Notes: generated from the sequence alone by a model not told the origin. A DNA stretch of 6,054 nucleotides from Clostridia bacterium (GCA_029239935.1 JARBTY010000186.1:1-6054); one strand, 5' to 3'; positions 1 through 5,580 are shown, counted from the first letter of the stretch. Numbers and translations are program-made.

Positions 1-1106
1 AGTGCAAATTCCATAACCGTTCCCATAGCAGAACGTATACTGTCTGAAGAGGCCCTAACAGAAGGGAACTTACTTAAGAACTTACCAATAACGCCTAACA
101 AAGATATCTCAATCAAAACTACAACTGCGCCACCTATAGCTGCCATAATGGGATTTGGCATTAAATAGCCTATTGGATAAACAAAAGTTAATCCCGCAAC
201 ACCATATACCCCTGTTGCAAGTGCTGTTGTTGCAATAAGCGGTATAAAACCTAAACCTCTCATAAACTCTGCAAGAGCTGCTTGATTGACTAATTCTTTT
301 GCAATAGCTGGGTCTACCGCCTTATGTGCCTCTGCTAATGTATAAATAGAAACCTCTGAACCGGCAAATACCCCAATATTACACGCTACTGCAATCAAGG
401 CTCCGCCAATGATCAGGAAAATACCATTTTTTCTAATACGCGTAATTCTTTCTGTAAATACAGATTCTTGATCATCTTCCTTAACTTTATTTTTAGTGTC
501 ATTTACAATGGCAAATACAATGAGTAAAACGACACCTATACAAACTTGTATAGATTCTGGATAAATACTTGTATATGTAACAACCAATTGTCTCACGGCA
601 AGTGTAATAGCTGTTGCTGCAAAACCTTTTTTTGCACCAAATTGAATAAAGATAGCAACCAATGGAAAAAGTGCAAATCCAGATACAACCGGTGAACTAA
701 GCTCCCCAAGTGCACTGATAAAGTCTACTGGAAGTCCTGTCATTACTGTGTTAACTGCCGTTAGGGCTGTTAATGTCAACGCTCCCCAAACACCTCCTAG
801 CAAAGGTGCCATCCATTTTTTAGTTGCTGCGATTCCAAGTATATCTGTCGTTAAAAAGAGCAGCCACGGGTTGAGTATCCCCGTTGATAAAGTATGTGCT
901 ATCCCTACTGAAGCAATAAAACCAACACTAACACCAAAGGCAATACTTGCAAGCTCTGGCCTTTTCATTCTTCCTTCTAAAAACTCAGGTAAAACAGGTC
1001 TAATCCCGTCATGAAAAACTGCTGCTCCAATATGCGATAAATAAGCGGTAAAGGCACATAAAATAACGACTACGCTAAAGTTTATTACTGAAAAAGTTCC
1101 CATCAT
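1..1106 (-). CDS. yhfT: YhfT family multi-pass inner-membrane protein, C-terminus cut by window edge
   Basis: The reading frame is open from an ATG at 1106 to the first base of the window, giving 368 complete codons with no stop. E. coli YhfT is about 430 residues as I recall, so roughly the last 60 are missing. The protein is very hydrophobic, with about nine or ten predicted membrane segments (for example near residues 5-25, 53-72, 140-157, 187-202, 228-245, 285-305 and 320-340). A charged cytoplasmic-type loop lies at about 203-227. Motifs I recognise from the family are FHDGIRP (31-37), LGELSSPVVS (133-142), FAGSEVSI (247-254) and NQAALAEFMRGLGF (274-287). A GGGGGG-A ribosome binding site ends 7 bases before the ATG; a second ATG follows immediately at 1103. 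The gene begins 18 bases after yhfU and is surely in the same operon. The family is presumed to be a transporter, but its substrate is unknown. The family call is firm, the function is not. Confidence 0.93.
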   Translation of the reverse strand, partial: MMGTFSVINFSVVVILCAFTAYLSHIGAAVFHDGIRPVLPEFLEGRMKRPELASIAFGVSVGFIASVGIAHTLSTGILNPWLLFLTTDILGIAATKKWMAPLLGGVWGALTLTALTAVNTVMTGLPVDFISALGELSSPVVSGFALFPLVAIFIQFGAKKGFAATAITLAVRQLVVTYTSIYPESIQVCIGVVLLIVFAIVNDTKNKVKEDDQESVFTERITRIRKNGIFLIIGGALIAVACNIGVFAGSEVSIYTLAEAHKAVDPAIAKELVNQAALAEFMRGLGFIPLIATTALATGVYGVAGLTFVYPIGYLMPNPIMAAIGGAVVVLIEISLLGVIGKFLSKFPSVRASSDSIRSAMGTVMEFA

Positions 1107-1124
1107 AAAAATTCCCCCCAGTGA

Positions 1125-1490
1125 TTAGTTTTTAAAATTTGCTAATAACACTTCAACTAAAATTGGTACTGTTTTTTCTATCCCATCATGTGCCATACCA
1201 AAAACAATTTTGCCATCTGCCACATGTTTTTCTATATCCACCTTTTTAGCCACCTGCCCATTTCTTGCAACCGTGCAGCACTTGGAGTACCCAATCATTC
1301 CAATCAGTATAGAGATGGCTGCGCCGCCTCCACTTTCACAGGCCCCAAAATAATAATCCACTTCTCCTTTTTTTAGCATTGAAGCACCAGCAATATCCGT
1401 TGTAATAATTGTTTCTATTGCCCCTCCAGATGCCTCTTTAATGGCCTTTTCCATCTCATTCTTTTTTAATCCGCCAATTGCAATTTTCAT
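1125..1490 (-). CDS. yhfU: YhfU family protein (DUF2620)
   Basis: This is a 121-residue protein matching the small glycine-rich YhfU/DUF2620 family, whose usual length is about 117. It opens with a beta strand and glycine turn (MKIAIGGL). Its hallmark is a glycine- and cysteine-containing core, DYYFGACESGGGAAIS (45-60), followed by IGYSKCCTVA (66-75) and DGKIVFGMA (92-100). There is no signal peptide or convincing membrane anchor. The core GACESGGGAA resembles a loop that could bind a small ligand or phosphate, but that is inference. I chose the ATG at 1490 because AGGAGTG (1497-1503) lies 6 bases upstream. An in-frame GTG at 1499 would add three residues but overlaps that ribosome binding site. 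The gene lies 19 bases after yhfY and 18 bases before yhfT. Constant pairing with the membrane protein YhfT in known genomes suggests a partner role. The biochemical function is unknown. Confidence 0.93.
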   Translation of the reverse strand: MKIAIGGLKKNEMEKAIKEASGGAIETIITTDIAGASMLKKGEVDYYFGACESGGGAAISILIGMIGYSKCCTVARNGQVAKKVDIEKHVADGKIVFGMAHDGIEKTVPILVEVLLANFKN

Positions 1491-1496
1491 ATTCTT

Positions 1497-1503
1497 CACT
1501 CCT
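1497..1503 (-). promoter_or_regulatory. Ribosome binding site fixing the yhfU start
   Basis: AGGAGTG on the minus strand ends 6 bases before the ATG at 1490. It overlaps the alternative GTG at 1499, which would leave no proper spacing. Confidence 0.7.
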
Positions 1504-1509
1504 GCCCTT

Positions 1510-1860
1510 TTAGTTTAATTGACTTAGTAATGTACAAATATGGACTAAAATAAACGCGTCTTCGTCTCCAGATAATGGACTGCTTACCGCCTCCTTCATC
1601 GCCTTTAAAATCTCTGCCGCCTTTGCATAGTAGCTCTCTTCCTTAAGTTCCTCCAATACAGTTTGATCTATTGGATTGATTTCTTCTTTTGTCTCCAATC
1701 TTTTAAAGGCTGCTGCTATATGTGTGATCATTACTCCGGCATTCTCTTCGGTTAATACAATATGAAATCCTTCTTCAAAGACCTCCTTAATAGCGATTAA
1801 GTCTTTGTATCCTGTTTCATTAACAATGCCATACTCTTTTAAAAGATTAATACGTTCCAT
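1510..1860 (-). CDS. yhfY: YhfY-like stand-alone PRD domain protein
   Basis: The predicted protein is 116 residues, almost exactly one PTS-regulation domain (PRD), an all-helical fold usually found duplicated in antiterminators and activators. Visible PRD hallmarks are a first histidine in the ITHIAAAFKR segment (H47, with the conserved arginine at 54), a middle helix around YYAKAAEILKAM (78-89), and the acidic-then-histidine end GDEDAFILVHI (E100, H107). In multi-domain PRD proteins the matching histidines can be phosphorylated by PTS proteins. Here there is no RNA-binding, helix-turn-helix or EIIA/EIIB domain attached. The start is the ATG at 1860, with a near-perfect AAGGAGGT (1865-1872) 4 bases upstream. 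An in-frame TTG at 1878 would place the start inside the repeated upstream element and has no ribosome binding site. The gene follows yhfZ and precedes yhfU. It is probably a regulatory or sensory subunit for the cluster; this role is inferred. Confidence 0.9.
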   Translation of the reverse strand: MERINLLKEYGIVNETGYKDLIAIKEVFEEGFHIVLTEENAGVMITHIAAAFKRLETKEEINPIDQTVLEELKEESYYAKAAEILKAMKEAVSSPLSGDEDAFILVHICTLLSQLN

Positions 1861-1864
1861 TTCT

Positions 1865-1872
1865 ACCTCCTT
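1865..1872 (-). promoter_or_regulatory. Ribosome binding site fixing the yhfY start
   Basis: AAGGAGGT on the minus strand is a near-perfect Shine-Dalgarno sequence 4 bases before the ATG at 1860. It decides the start against the upstream in-frame TTG at 1878, which would overlap the repeated element. Confidence 0.85.
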
Positions 1873-1875
1873 GTT

Positions 1876-1899
1876 CAATTTACAAAAAACTGTACTTTC
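1876..1899 (-). promoter_or_regulatory. Operator-like repeat, copy B, upstream of yhfY
   Basis: This is the second copy of the 24-nt element at 2858-2881, with three differences, all A/T exchanges. It lies in the 60-base gap between yhfZ and yhfY, 7 bases after the hairpin at the end of yhfZ and directly before the yhfY AAGGAGGT. The dyad is weaker here (four of six arm positions). I see no convincing separate promoter for yhfY, so this copy may act as a transcription roadblock, a second binding site for looping with copy A, or an element read in the mRNA. Confidence 0.62.
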
Positions 1900-1906
1900 G
1901 TCGTGT

Positions 1907-1944
1907 AAAAAGATTTTATCCTAATAATTAGGTATAATCTTTTT
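1907..1944 (-). terminator. Hairpin with U5 end overlapping the 3' end of yhfZ
   Basis: The outer arms AAAAAGATT (1907-1915) and AATCTTTTT (1936-1944) are perfectly complementary over 9 bp. An inner stem CCTAA/TTAGG (1920-1924 and 1928-1932) closes a 3-base loop, with a small internal bulge between the two stems. On the minus-strand transcript the structure ends in five U residues. It is AT-rich, so a weak or partial terminator or attenuator between the regulator gene and the rest of the operon is likely. The yhfZ stop codon (1921-1923) is inside it. Confidence 0.6.
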
Positions 1945-2844
1945 ATCTAACACATCCTGTTGATACTTTTCTACTTGCGCTTTATCAAAAAAATGACTTA
2001 AGAAGTTAATAATACTTACATCATTTTTTCTTACAATAATAACTGCTTGTGTATTTTCTATTTCTTCCCTTTCAGCATGAATACTTTCAAACTTGAGTTC
2101 TTCATCTGCAAGGAGCCTTTCCTCCATACTCCAAATAGCCCCGTCTATCTTTTTGTTTTTTAGGTTTGCTATGATCTGTCCATATTTTAGAGGAACAAGT
2201 TCTACTGATTTATTTTGAAAATACTTGTTTGTCATACTGAATTGGTCAAAGGATGAATAATCTACTCCTATTCTCATGCCTTCATAATAACCAGTAAAAT
2301 CTTGTCTAACAATAAGACTATGATCATTAACATAGGTCTTTGAACTTAAAGTAACCAATATATCTATAGGCTGCTTTTCTTTTAAATAATGTAACGCTGT
2401 GAGTTTAGAAGCTACTACAAAATCATATCTTTTATCTAAAAGTGCTCTTAAACGTTTATCTGCACCTGCCATAAAGGCTAAATGAACCGCTACATTGGTT
2501 TGATTAAGCACATTGTAGATCCCTGTTGCCAGTCCTTCATAACGTTTTGAATAAGGCAGCGGCATAACACCTACAATGCTGCTTAACCCGCTTACGTTTA
2601 ACAGCACACTATAATCAATTTTAGTAATAATCGTCCCCATGTGACCCCTTGCTTCCATATCAATGGCACCTAACTCTTTTAAGGTCTTCATGGCTGTTTG
2701 CACAGTTCCTCTTCCTACCTGAAATTTTTCTGCTAAATTAACAATAGTCTCTATGCGGTCTCCTTCTTGTTTACCTAATAGTTCCTCTGCCATATGCATA
2801 AGTACAATGCCATTTTTTTGCATGAGTAGTGCCTTTATATCCAA
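1921..2844 (-). CDS. yhfZ: YhfZ family transcriptional regulator with periplasmic-binding-protein-like effector domain
   Basis: This is a 307-residue protein, close to the roughly 300 of E. coli YhfZ. Residues about 30-65 form a winged helix-turn-helix (LAEKFQVGRGTVQTAMKTL at 37-55, wing around RGHMGT 66-71), similar in style to GntR-type N-terminal domains. Residues about 85-305 form the YhfZ C-terminal domain, with the family motifs GVMPLPY (92-98), YEGLATG (102-108), GADKR (127-131) and DGAIW (234-238). This layout, like that of LysR effector domains and substrate-binding proteins, suggests that a small ligand controls DNA binding. I chose the TTG at 2844 because AAAGGAG (2851-2857) sits 6 bases upstream. 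The next in-frame ATG, at 2823, has no such site. The gene is first in its operon, behind a good promoter and next to a repeated operator-like element, so autoregulation is likely. The ligand is unknown. Confidence 0.92.
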   Translation of the reverse strand: MDIKALLMQKNGIVLMHMAEELLGKQEGDRIETIVNLAEKFQVGRGTVQTAMKTLKELGAIDMEARGHMGTIITKIDYSVLLNVSGLSSIVGVMPLPYSKRYEGLATGIYNVLNQTNVAVHLAFMAGADKRLRALLDKRYDFVVASKLTALHYLKEKQPIDILVTLSSKTYVNDHSLIVRQDFTGYYEGMRIGVDYSSFDQFSMTNKYFQNKSVELVPLKYGQIIANLKNKKIDGAIWSMEERLLADEELKFESIHAEREEIENTQAVIIVRKNDVSIINFLSHFFDKAQVEKYQQDVLDKKIIPNY

Positions 2845-2850
2845 AATGCT

Positions 2851-2857
2851 CTCCTTT
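2851..2857 (-). promoter_or_regulatory. Ribosome binding site supporting the TTG start of yhfZ
   Basis: AAAGGAG on the minus strand lies 6 bases before the TTG at 2844. No comparable site precedes the next in-frame ATG at 2823, so the rare TTG start is preferred. A weak start codon fits a low-abundance regulator. Confidence 0.75.
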
Positions 2858-2881
2858 CAATTTACAAAATACAGTACATTC
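2858..2881 (-). promoter_or_regulatory. Operator-like repeat, copy A, upstream of yhfZ
   Basis: This 24-nt element is identical at 21 positions to 1876-1899. On the minus strand it contains GTACTGTATTTTGTAAATTG. It has an imperfect dyad, ATGTAC and GTAAAT separated by 8 bases (five of six arm positions symmetric). It begins at or just after the predicted transcription start and ends directly before the yhfZ ribosome binding site. That position fits a repressor that blocks initiation or early elongation, most simply YhfZ itself. The binding protein is inferred; the repeat is seen directly. Confidence 0.65.
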
Positions 2882-2889
2882 ATATTTGA

Positions 2890-2918
2890 ATAATACTACA
2901 TCTTCTAAACTTTATCAA
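2890..2918 (-). promoter_or_regulatory. Predicted sigma-A promoter of the yhfZYUT block
   Basis: On the minus strand a TTGATA -35 box (2913-2918) is followed by a spacer of exactly 17 bases (2896-2912) and a TATTAT -10 box (2890-2895); each hexamer matches the consensus at five of six positions. Transcription would start near 2882-2884, leaving a leader of about 40 bases before the yhfZ TTG. This is the best promoter-like sequence in the 166-base gap. Confidence 0.7.
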
Positions 2919-2942
2919 TACTTCTATTCATTTATCCTATAC

Positions 2943-2986
2943 TTTTGTTTATATGGTATGATTTCATGATATTTTTTTGTTTATAT
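2943..2986. repeat. Pair of 12-nt direct repeats in the yhfZ upstream region
   Basis: TTTTGTTTATAT on the plus strand occurs identically at 2943-2954 and 2975-2986, offset by 32 bases, close to three helical turns. The pair lies 25 to 70 bases upstream of the predicted -35 box. AraC-type regulators commonly bind tandem sites upstream of a promoter, so these could be activator sites. The region is very AT-rich, and a chance repeat is possible. Confidence 0.4.
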
Positions 2987-2989
2987 CAT
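2966..2989. repeat. AT-rich inverted repeat
   Basis: ATGATAT (2966-2972) and ATATCAT (2983-2989) form a perfect 7-bp inverted repeat around a 10-base T-rich spacer. It overlaps the second direct repeat. As RNA it would be weak; as DNA it could be a protein-binding dyad. Confidence 0.35.
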
Positions 2990-2990
2990 C

Positions 2991-3013
2991 TAGCGCCTAT
3001 GCTTAGGACGCTA
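2991..3013 (-). other. Stem-loop overlapping the response-regulator stop codon, weak terminator candidate
   Basis: Arms 2991-2999 (TAGCGCCTA) and 3004-3013 (TAGGACGCTA) pair over 9 bp with a single bulged base and a 4-base loop. The stop codon of the response regulator is part of the stem. On the minus strand the stem is followed by GAUGAUAUAAAC rather than a U-run, so it is not a classical intrinsic terminator. It may protect the 3' end of the transporter-operon mRNA or cause partial termination. Transcription could therefore run on into yhfZ. Confidence 0.5.
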
Positions 3014-3754
3014 ATCATTTGATTGGTTGCGGTATTCATTGGGTGTGATGCCAGTGTATTTTTTAAACATTTTAGAGAAATACGTGATATCCGTTATACC
3101 CACATTTTCAGCGACTTCATAAATCTTAGCATTGCTTCCAGTCAAAAGCTCTTTAGCATATTTAATCCGTGTTTGATTGAGCAGTTCTCTAAAGCTTTTA
3201 TGACAATATTTATTGATGAGCTTGCTAAGGTGCCATACACTAACATAATTTTTTTCTGCAATATCTGCTAAAGTCATTTTATTGTTATAAGCACTCTCTA
3301 TGTAGTCAAGCACATTGTTGACAATATAATTTTCTGTTTTGTCCGGCTGTTTGGCCCTTTGTCTGCTATTCTCTTTATTTTCATCCAAATGCTGTATCAT
3401 ACAAAGAATGGCTTCTTCTATTTCTTCTATTTCGGATGGTTTTAATAAATACCTTGTTACCCCAAGCTTGATGGCTTGCTGTGCATATTCTAAATCACGA
3501 AAGCCTGTCATAACTGTTACTTGCTTGCTTTTAAGCTGTTCTTGCACTGCATATAACATTTCTATCCCATCCATATTAGGCATACGAATATCTGTAAAGA
3601 TCATATCTGGCTGTGTACTTTTAATAAGCTTAATACCTTCCTGCCCATCATCTGCCTTGCCTATAATTTTACAATTATATTTTTCCCAAGGCACTACATC
3701 GCAAAGTCCTCTCAAAATAATTTCTTCATCATCCACCAATACAACTTTATACAC
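3011..3754 (-). CDS. YesN-type response regulator (receiver domain plus AraC-type DNA-binding domain)
   Basis: This 247-residue protein is a compact two-component response regulator. The receiver domain (1-120) has the acidic pair D8/D9, the phospho-accepting D55 in TDIRMPNMDG, the switch threonine T83 in VMTGF, and the lysine K105 in LLKPSE, so all catalytic residues are intact. A short charged linker (121-145) leads to an AraC/XylS domain (about 148-244) with two helix-turn-helix units, the second ending in the family signature YFSKMFKKYTGITPNEYR (225-242). Many YesN proteins have a longer middle region; this one is minimal. The start is a GTG at 3754, with AGAGGGGGGAG (3760-3770) 5 bases upstream. 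An ATG at 3759 is out of frame. The gene lies 20 bases after the second permease gene, so it is probably the last gene of the sugar-transport operon and likely activates it. The partner YesM-type histidine kinase is not in the window. Confidence 0.94.
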   Translation of the reverse strand: MYKVVLVDDEEIILRGLCDVVPWEKYNCKIIGKADDGQEGIKLIKSTQPDMIFTDIRMPNMDGIEMLYAVQEQLKSKQVTVMTGFRDLEYAQQAIKLGVTRYLLKPSEIEEIEEAILCMIQHLDENKENSRQRAKQPDKTENYIVNNVLDYIESAYNNKMTLADIAEKNYVSVWHLSKLINKYCHKSFRELLNQTRIKYAKELLTGSNAKIYEVAENVGITDITYFSKMFKKYTGITPNEYRNQSND

Positions 3755-3759
3755 GCCAT

Positions 3760-3770
3760 CTCCCCCCTCT
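3760..3770 (-). promoter_or_regulatory. Ribosome binding site supporting the GTG start of the response regulator
   Basis: AGAGGGGGGAG on the minus strand lies 5 bases before the GTG at 3754 and just upstream of the receiver-domain sequence MYKVVLVDD. The ATG at 3759 is in another frame. The site begins 4 bases after the preceding permease stop codon. Confidence 0.78.
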
Positions 3771-3774
3771 CCAC

Positions 3775-4632
3775 TTATCCTTTAACTGCACCCGCCGTTA
3801 ACCCTTTAATAATATTTTTCTGCAAAATAATATAAACCATAAGTACAGGCATCACCACAAGCGTCACTGCAGCTGTCATCAACCCAAAGTCTGTACCATA
3901 TTTTGAACTGATTTCATTTAGCAGGGCACATACCGGAAAGGTACTACGGTCTCTTAAAACAATCATCTGTGTAAACAGGTCATTATAAGACCACAAGAAA
4001 ACAAAAATGGCCACGGAGGCTAATGCAGGTTTTGATAAGGGCAAAATGATTGTTGTATAAATACGCCCAACGCCTGCTCCTTCCATAAATGCTGATTCTT
4101 CTAATTCATAAGGTAAAGAAGACATAAATCCCATAAGCACAATAATTGCAAAAGATAAATTAGAGGCTGTCTGCGGAATGATAACCCCTAGATGCTTATT
4201 GATGAGTCCCCATGAAACAACCATCTTAAACACAGGAATAATGGTAGAAAAAGCCGGAAACATCAAACTCCCTATAACCAATGCGTGAATAAAAGCTTTT
4301 CCTCTAAACTGATATCTTGTCATGCCATAGGCTGCAAGGCTGCTAATGAATAATACACTTGCCATGGTACTACCTGAGATAACTAAACTGTTACCATATG
4401 CCCTTACTATATTCTGCTTATTAAAAGCGTTCATATAGTTCATTAAGGAAGGCTGAGACGGAAGTGTAAAGGAGGCGCTTAATATTTCAGTTGAAGACTT
4501 AAAAGAATTAATAAGCAGCCATATAAAAGGATAAATTGTTGATAATGCCCACAAAATGAGTATACTATAAATCAATACTTTGCTGCATAGGTTCCATATA
4601 TTTTTTTTATATGGGTTATTATTCATGATCAT
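3775..4632 (-). CDS. Carbohydrate ABC transporter permease, MalG/UgpE type (CUT1)
   Basis: This is a 285-residue integral membrane protein with six likely transmembrane helices (near residues 16-40, 80-103, 113-135, 148-170, 203-224 and 250-270), the usual size for the second permease of a CUT1 sugar importer. The N-terminal segment ends in the typical SFKSSTEI (43-50). The cytoplasmic EAA loop that docks to the ATPase is present at about 176-198: E178/E179, A181, G185 and the closing ILP at 196-198. A C-terminal GLTAGAVKG tail is standard for MalG-type subunits. Two in-frame ATGs, at 4632 and 4626, share the purine-rich AAAGGGAAGGG upstream; I keep the first. The gene starts 11 bases after the MalF-type permease gene, consistent with translational coupling. 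The substrate cannot be read from the sequence; an oligosaccharide, plant polysaccharide fragment or glycerol-phosphate-like compound are all possible. Confidence 0.95.
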   Translation of the reverse strand: MIMNNNPYKKNIWNLCSKVLIYSILILWALSTIYPFIWLLINSFKSSTEILSASFTLPSQPSLMNYMNAFNKQNIVRAYGNSLVISGSTMASVLFISSLAAYGMTRYQFRGKAFIHALVIGSLMFPAFSTIIPVFKMVVSWGLINKHLGVIIPQTASNLSFAIIVLMGFMSSLPYELEESAFMEGAGVGRIYTTIILPLSKPALASVAIFVFLWSYNDLFTQMIVLRDRSTFPVCALLNEISSKYGTDFGLMTAAVTLVVMPVLMVYIILQKNIIKGLTAGAVKG

Positions 4633-4643
4633 CGCCCTTCCCT

Positions 4644-5513
4644 TTACAATTCTTCTTGTTTTAATAATTGATTGGCTCCTTGAGAAATCATAATCCCCGC
4701 TACAACAATTATAAGTGCTATAGCCGAACCATAATCTATATTCTCCTCAATAAAAGTTACTTGGTACATGTAGGTCCCTGCAAAATGCGTCAAACCTTTT
4801 GGGGCACCCTTCGGCGTCATCACCCAAGGCAAATCAAACACTTTAAGCGCTCCTGTAATAGCAAGGATTATACTGGTTCTCATCACATTTTTTAAGAGAG
4901 GCAGCGTGATGTAATATATTTTTTTAAATCCAGTTGCTCCATCCAGCATAGCTGATTCAAAAATTTCTTCTGGTATACTGTTAATCCCTGTCAGCATTAA
5001 TATAAAATAAAAACCTACATAGCTCCAAATAATAGGTATCGCAATCATACCTAAAGCTATACTATCTGATTTCCAGTTAATAGGTGCCTTCTCGAAATAA
5101 CCTAAAATTTGATTAAACATCCCGCCATAATAGGCATAAAACAAGTTAAACATCAGGCCTATCGCTGTTGCCGAAATAACAATAGGGAAAAAGTAAACTG
5201 TTCTAAAAAAATTGGCTCCCTTTTTTATTGTATCTACTAAGAGCGCCAAGCCTAGACCTATTCCAACTTGAAAAATAAGGGTAAGCAGCATAATAATCAG
5301 TGTATTTTTTGATGCAATCCCTATCTGAGGGTCTGTTAAAAGTTTCTTATAATTAGCCGCTCCAATAAACTGGTCTACTGCGCCTCCTAATCCTCGTATT
5401 TCAAACAAGCTATTCCAAATATTTTGTATAAATGGATAGTACAGAAATAGTGTCATAATAAGCATTGCGGGTCCTATAAGCCAAATAAGCGCTGACTTTT
5501 TCTTATAGATCAT
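4644..5513 (-). CDS. Carbohydrate ABC transporter permease, MalF/UgpA type (CUT1)
   Basis: This 289-residue membrane protein has about six helices (near residues 8-28, 70-94, 105-127, 153-175, 212-230 and 262-282). It matches the first permease of CUT1 sugar importers and lacks the extra periplasmic domain of enterobacterial MalF. The EAA loop is clear at about 183-205, with E186, A188, D191/G192 and the closing LP at 204-205. Later family motifs are FDLPWVMTPKGAP (226-238) and the tyrosine/glycine-rich YMYQVTF (248-254). The start is well supported, with AAAGGAGG lying 6 bases before the ATG at 5513. It follows the binding-protein gene after 67 bases that contain a strong stem-loop, and precedes the second permease by 11 bases. 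It would form a heterodimeric channel with that permease. The ATPase is probably supplied in trans, as MsmX-type ATPases do in other Firmicutes (inference). Confidence 0.95.
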   Translation of the reverse strand: MIYKKKSALIWLIGPAMLIMTLFLYYPFIQNIWNSLFEIRGLGGAVDQFIGAANYKKLLTDPQIGIASKNTLIIMLLTLIFQVGIGLGLALLVDTIKKGANFFRTVYFFPIVISATAIGLMFNLFYAYYGGMFNQILGYFEKAPINWKSDSIALGMIAIPIIWSYVGFYFILMLTGINSIPEEIFESAMLDGATGFKKIYYITLPLLKNVMRTSIILAITGALKVFDLPWVMTPKGAPKGLTHFAGTYMYQVTFIEENIDYGSAIALIIVVAGIMISQGANQLLKQEEL

Positions 5514-5547
5514 AATCCGCCTCCTTTAAAGTCTATGTATTGTATAA

Positions 5548-5574
5548 AAGAGGGAATAAACGTTATTCCCTCTT
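5548..5574 (-). terminator. Intercistronic stem-loop between binding-protein and permease genes
   Basis: The arms at 5548-5559 and 5563-5574 are perfectly complementary over 12 bp (AAGAGGGAATAA on both strands) with a 3-base loop. On the minus-strand transcript the stem is followed by UUAUACAAU, so the 3' side is moderately U-rich, in the manner of a leaky intrinsic terminator. It starts 6 bases after the binding-protein stop and ends before the permease ribosome binding site. In other sugar operons such hairpins stabilise the upstream mRNA and reduce read-through, so binding protein exceeds permease. That role is inferred here. The stem is symmetric and would also form in a plus-strand transcript. 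Confidence 0.8.
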
Positions 5575-5580
5575 CTGTGT

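Noticed and set aside
748..1014. 88-codon open frame on the plus strand
   Set aside because: It lies wholly inside yhfT on the opposite strand, has no family resemblance, and the yhfT frame is strongly supported by conserved motifs.
1188..1376. 62-codon open frame on the plus strand
   Set aside because: It is antisense to yhfU and has no independent support.
1861..1878. Longer yhfY start at the TTG at 1878
   Set aside because: The extra residues would be encoded by the Shine-Dalgarno sequence itself and part of the repeated element; the ATG at 1860 is correctly spaced.
1900..1950. Separate promoter for yhfY just upstream of copy B
   Set aside because: TAAAAT-like -10 boxes occur, but none has an acceptable -35 box at 16-18 bases; AT-rich sequence explains them.
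2991..3013. Classical intrinsic terminator for the transporter operon
   Set aside because: The stem is followed by an A-rich, not U-rich, stretch on the transcribed strand, so it is listed only as a stem-loop.
3023..3271. 82-codon open frame on the plus strand
   Set aside because: It is antisense to the AraC-type DNA-binding domain, with no ribosome binding site or recognisable domain.
3339..3785. 148-codon open frame on the plus strand
   Set aside because: It is antisense to the response-regulator gene and has serine/cysteine-rich low-complexity content typical of a shadow frame.
4668..4895. 75-codon open frame on the plus strand
   Set aside because: It is antisense to the MalF-type permease gene and has no recognisable features.
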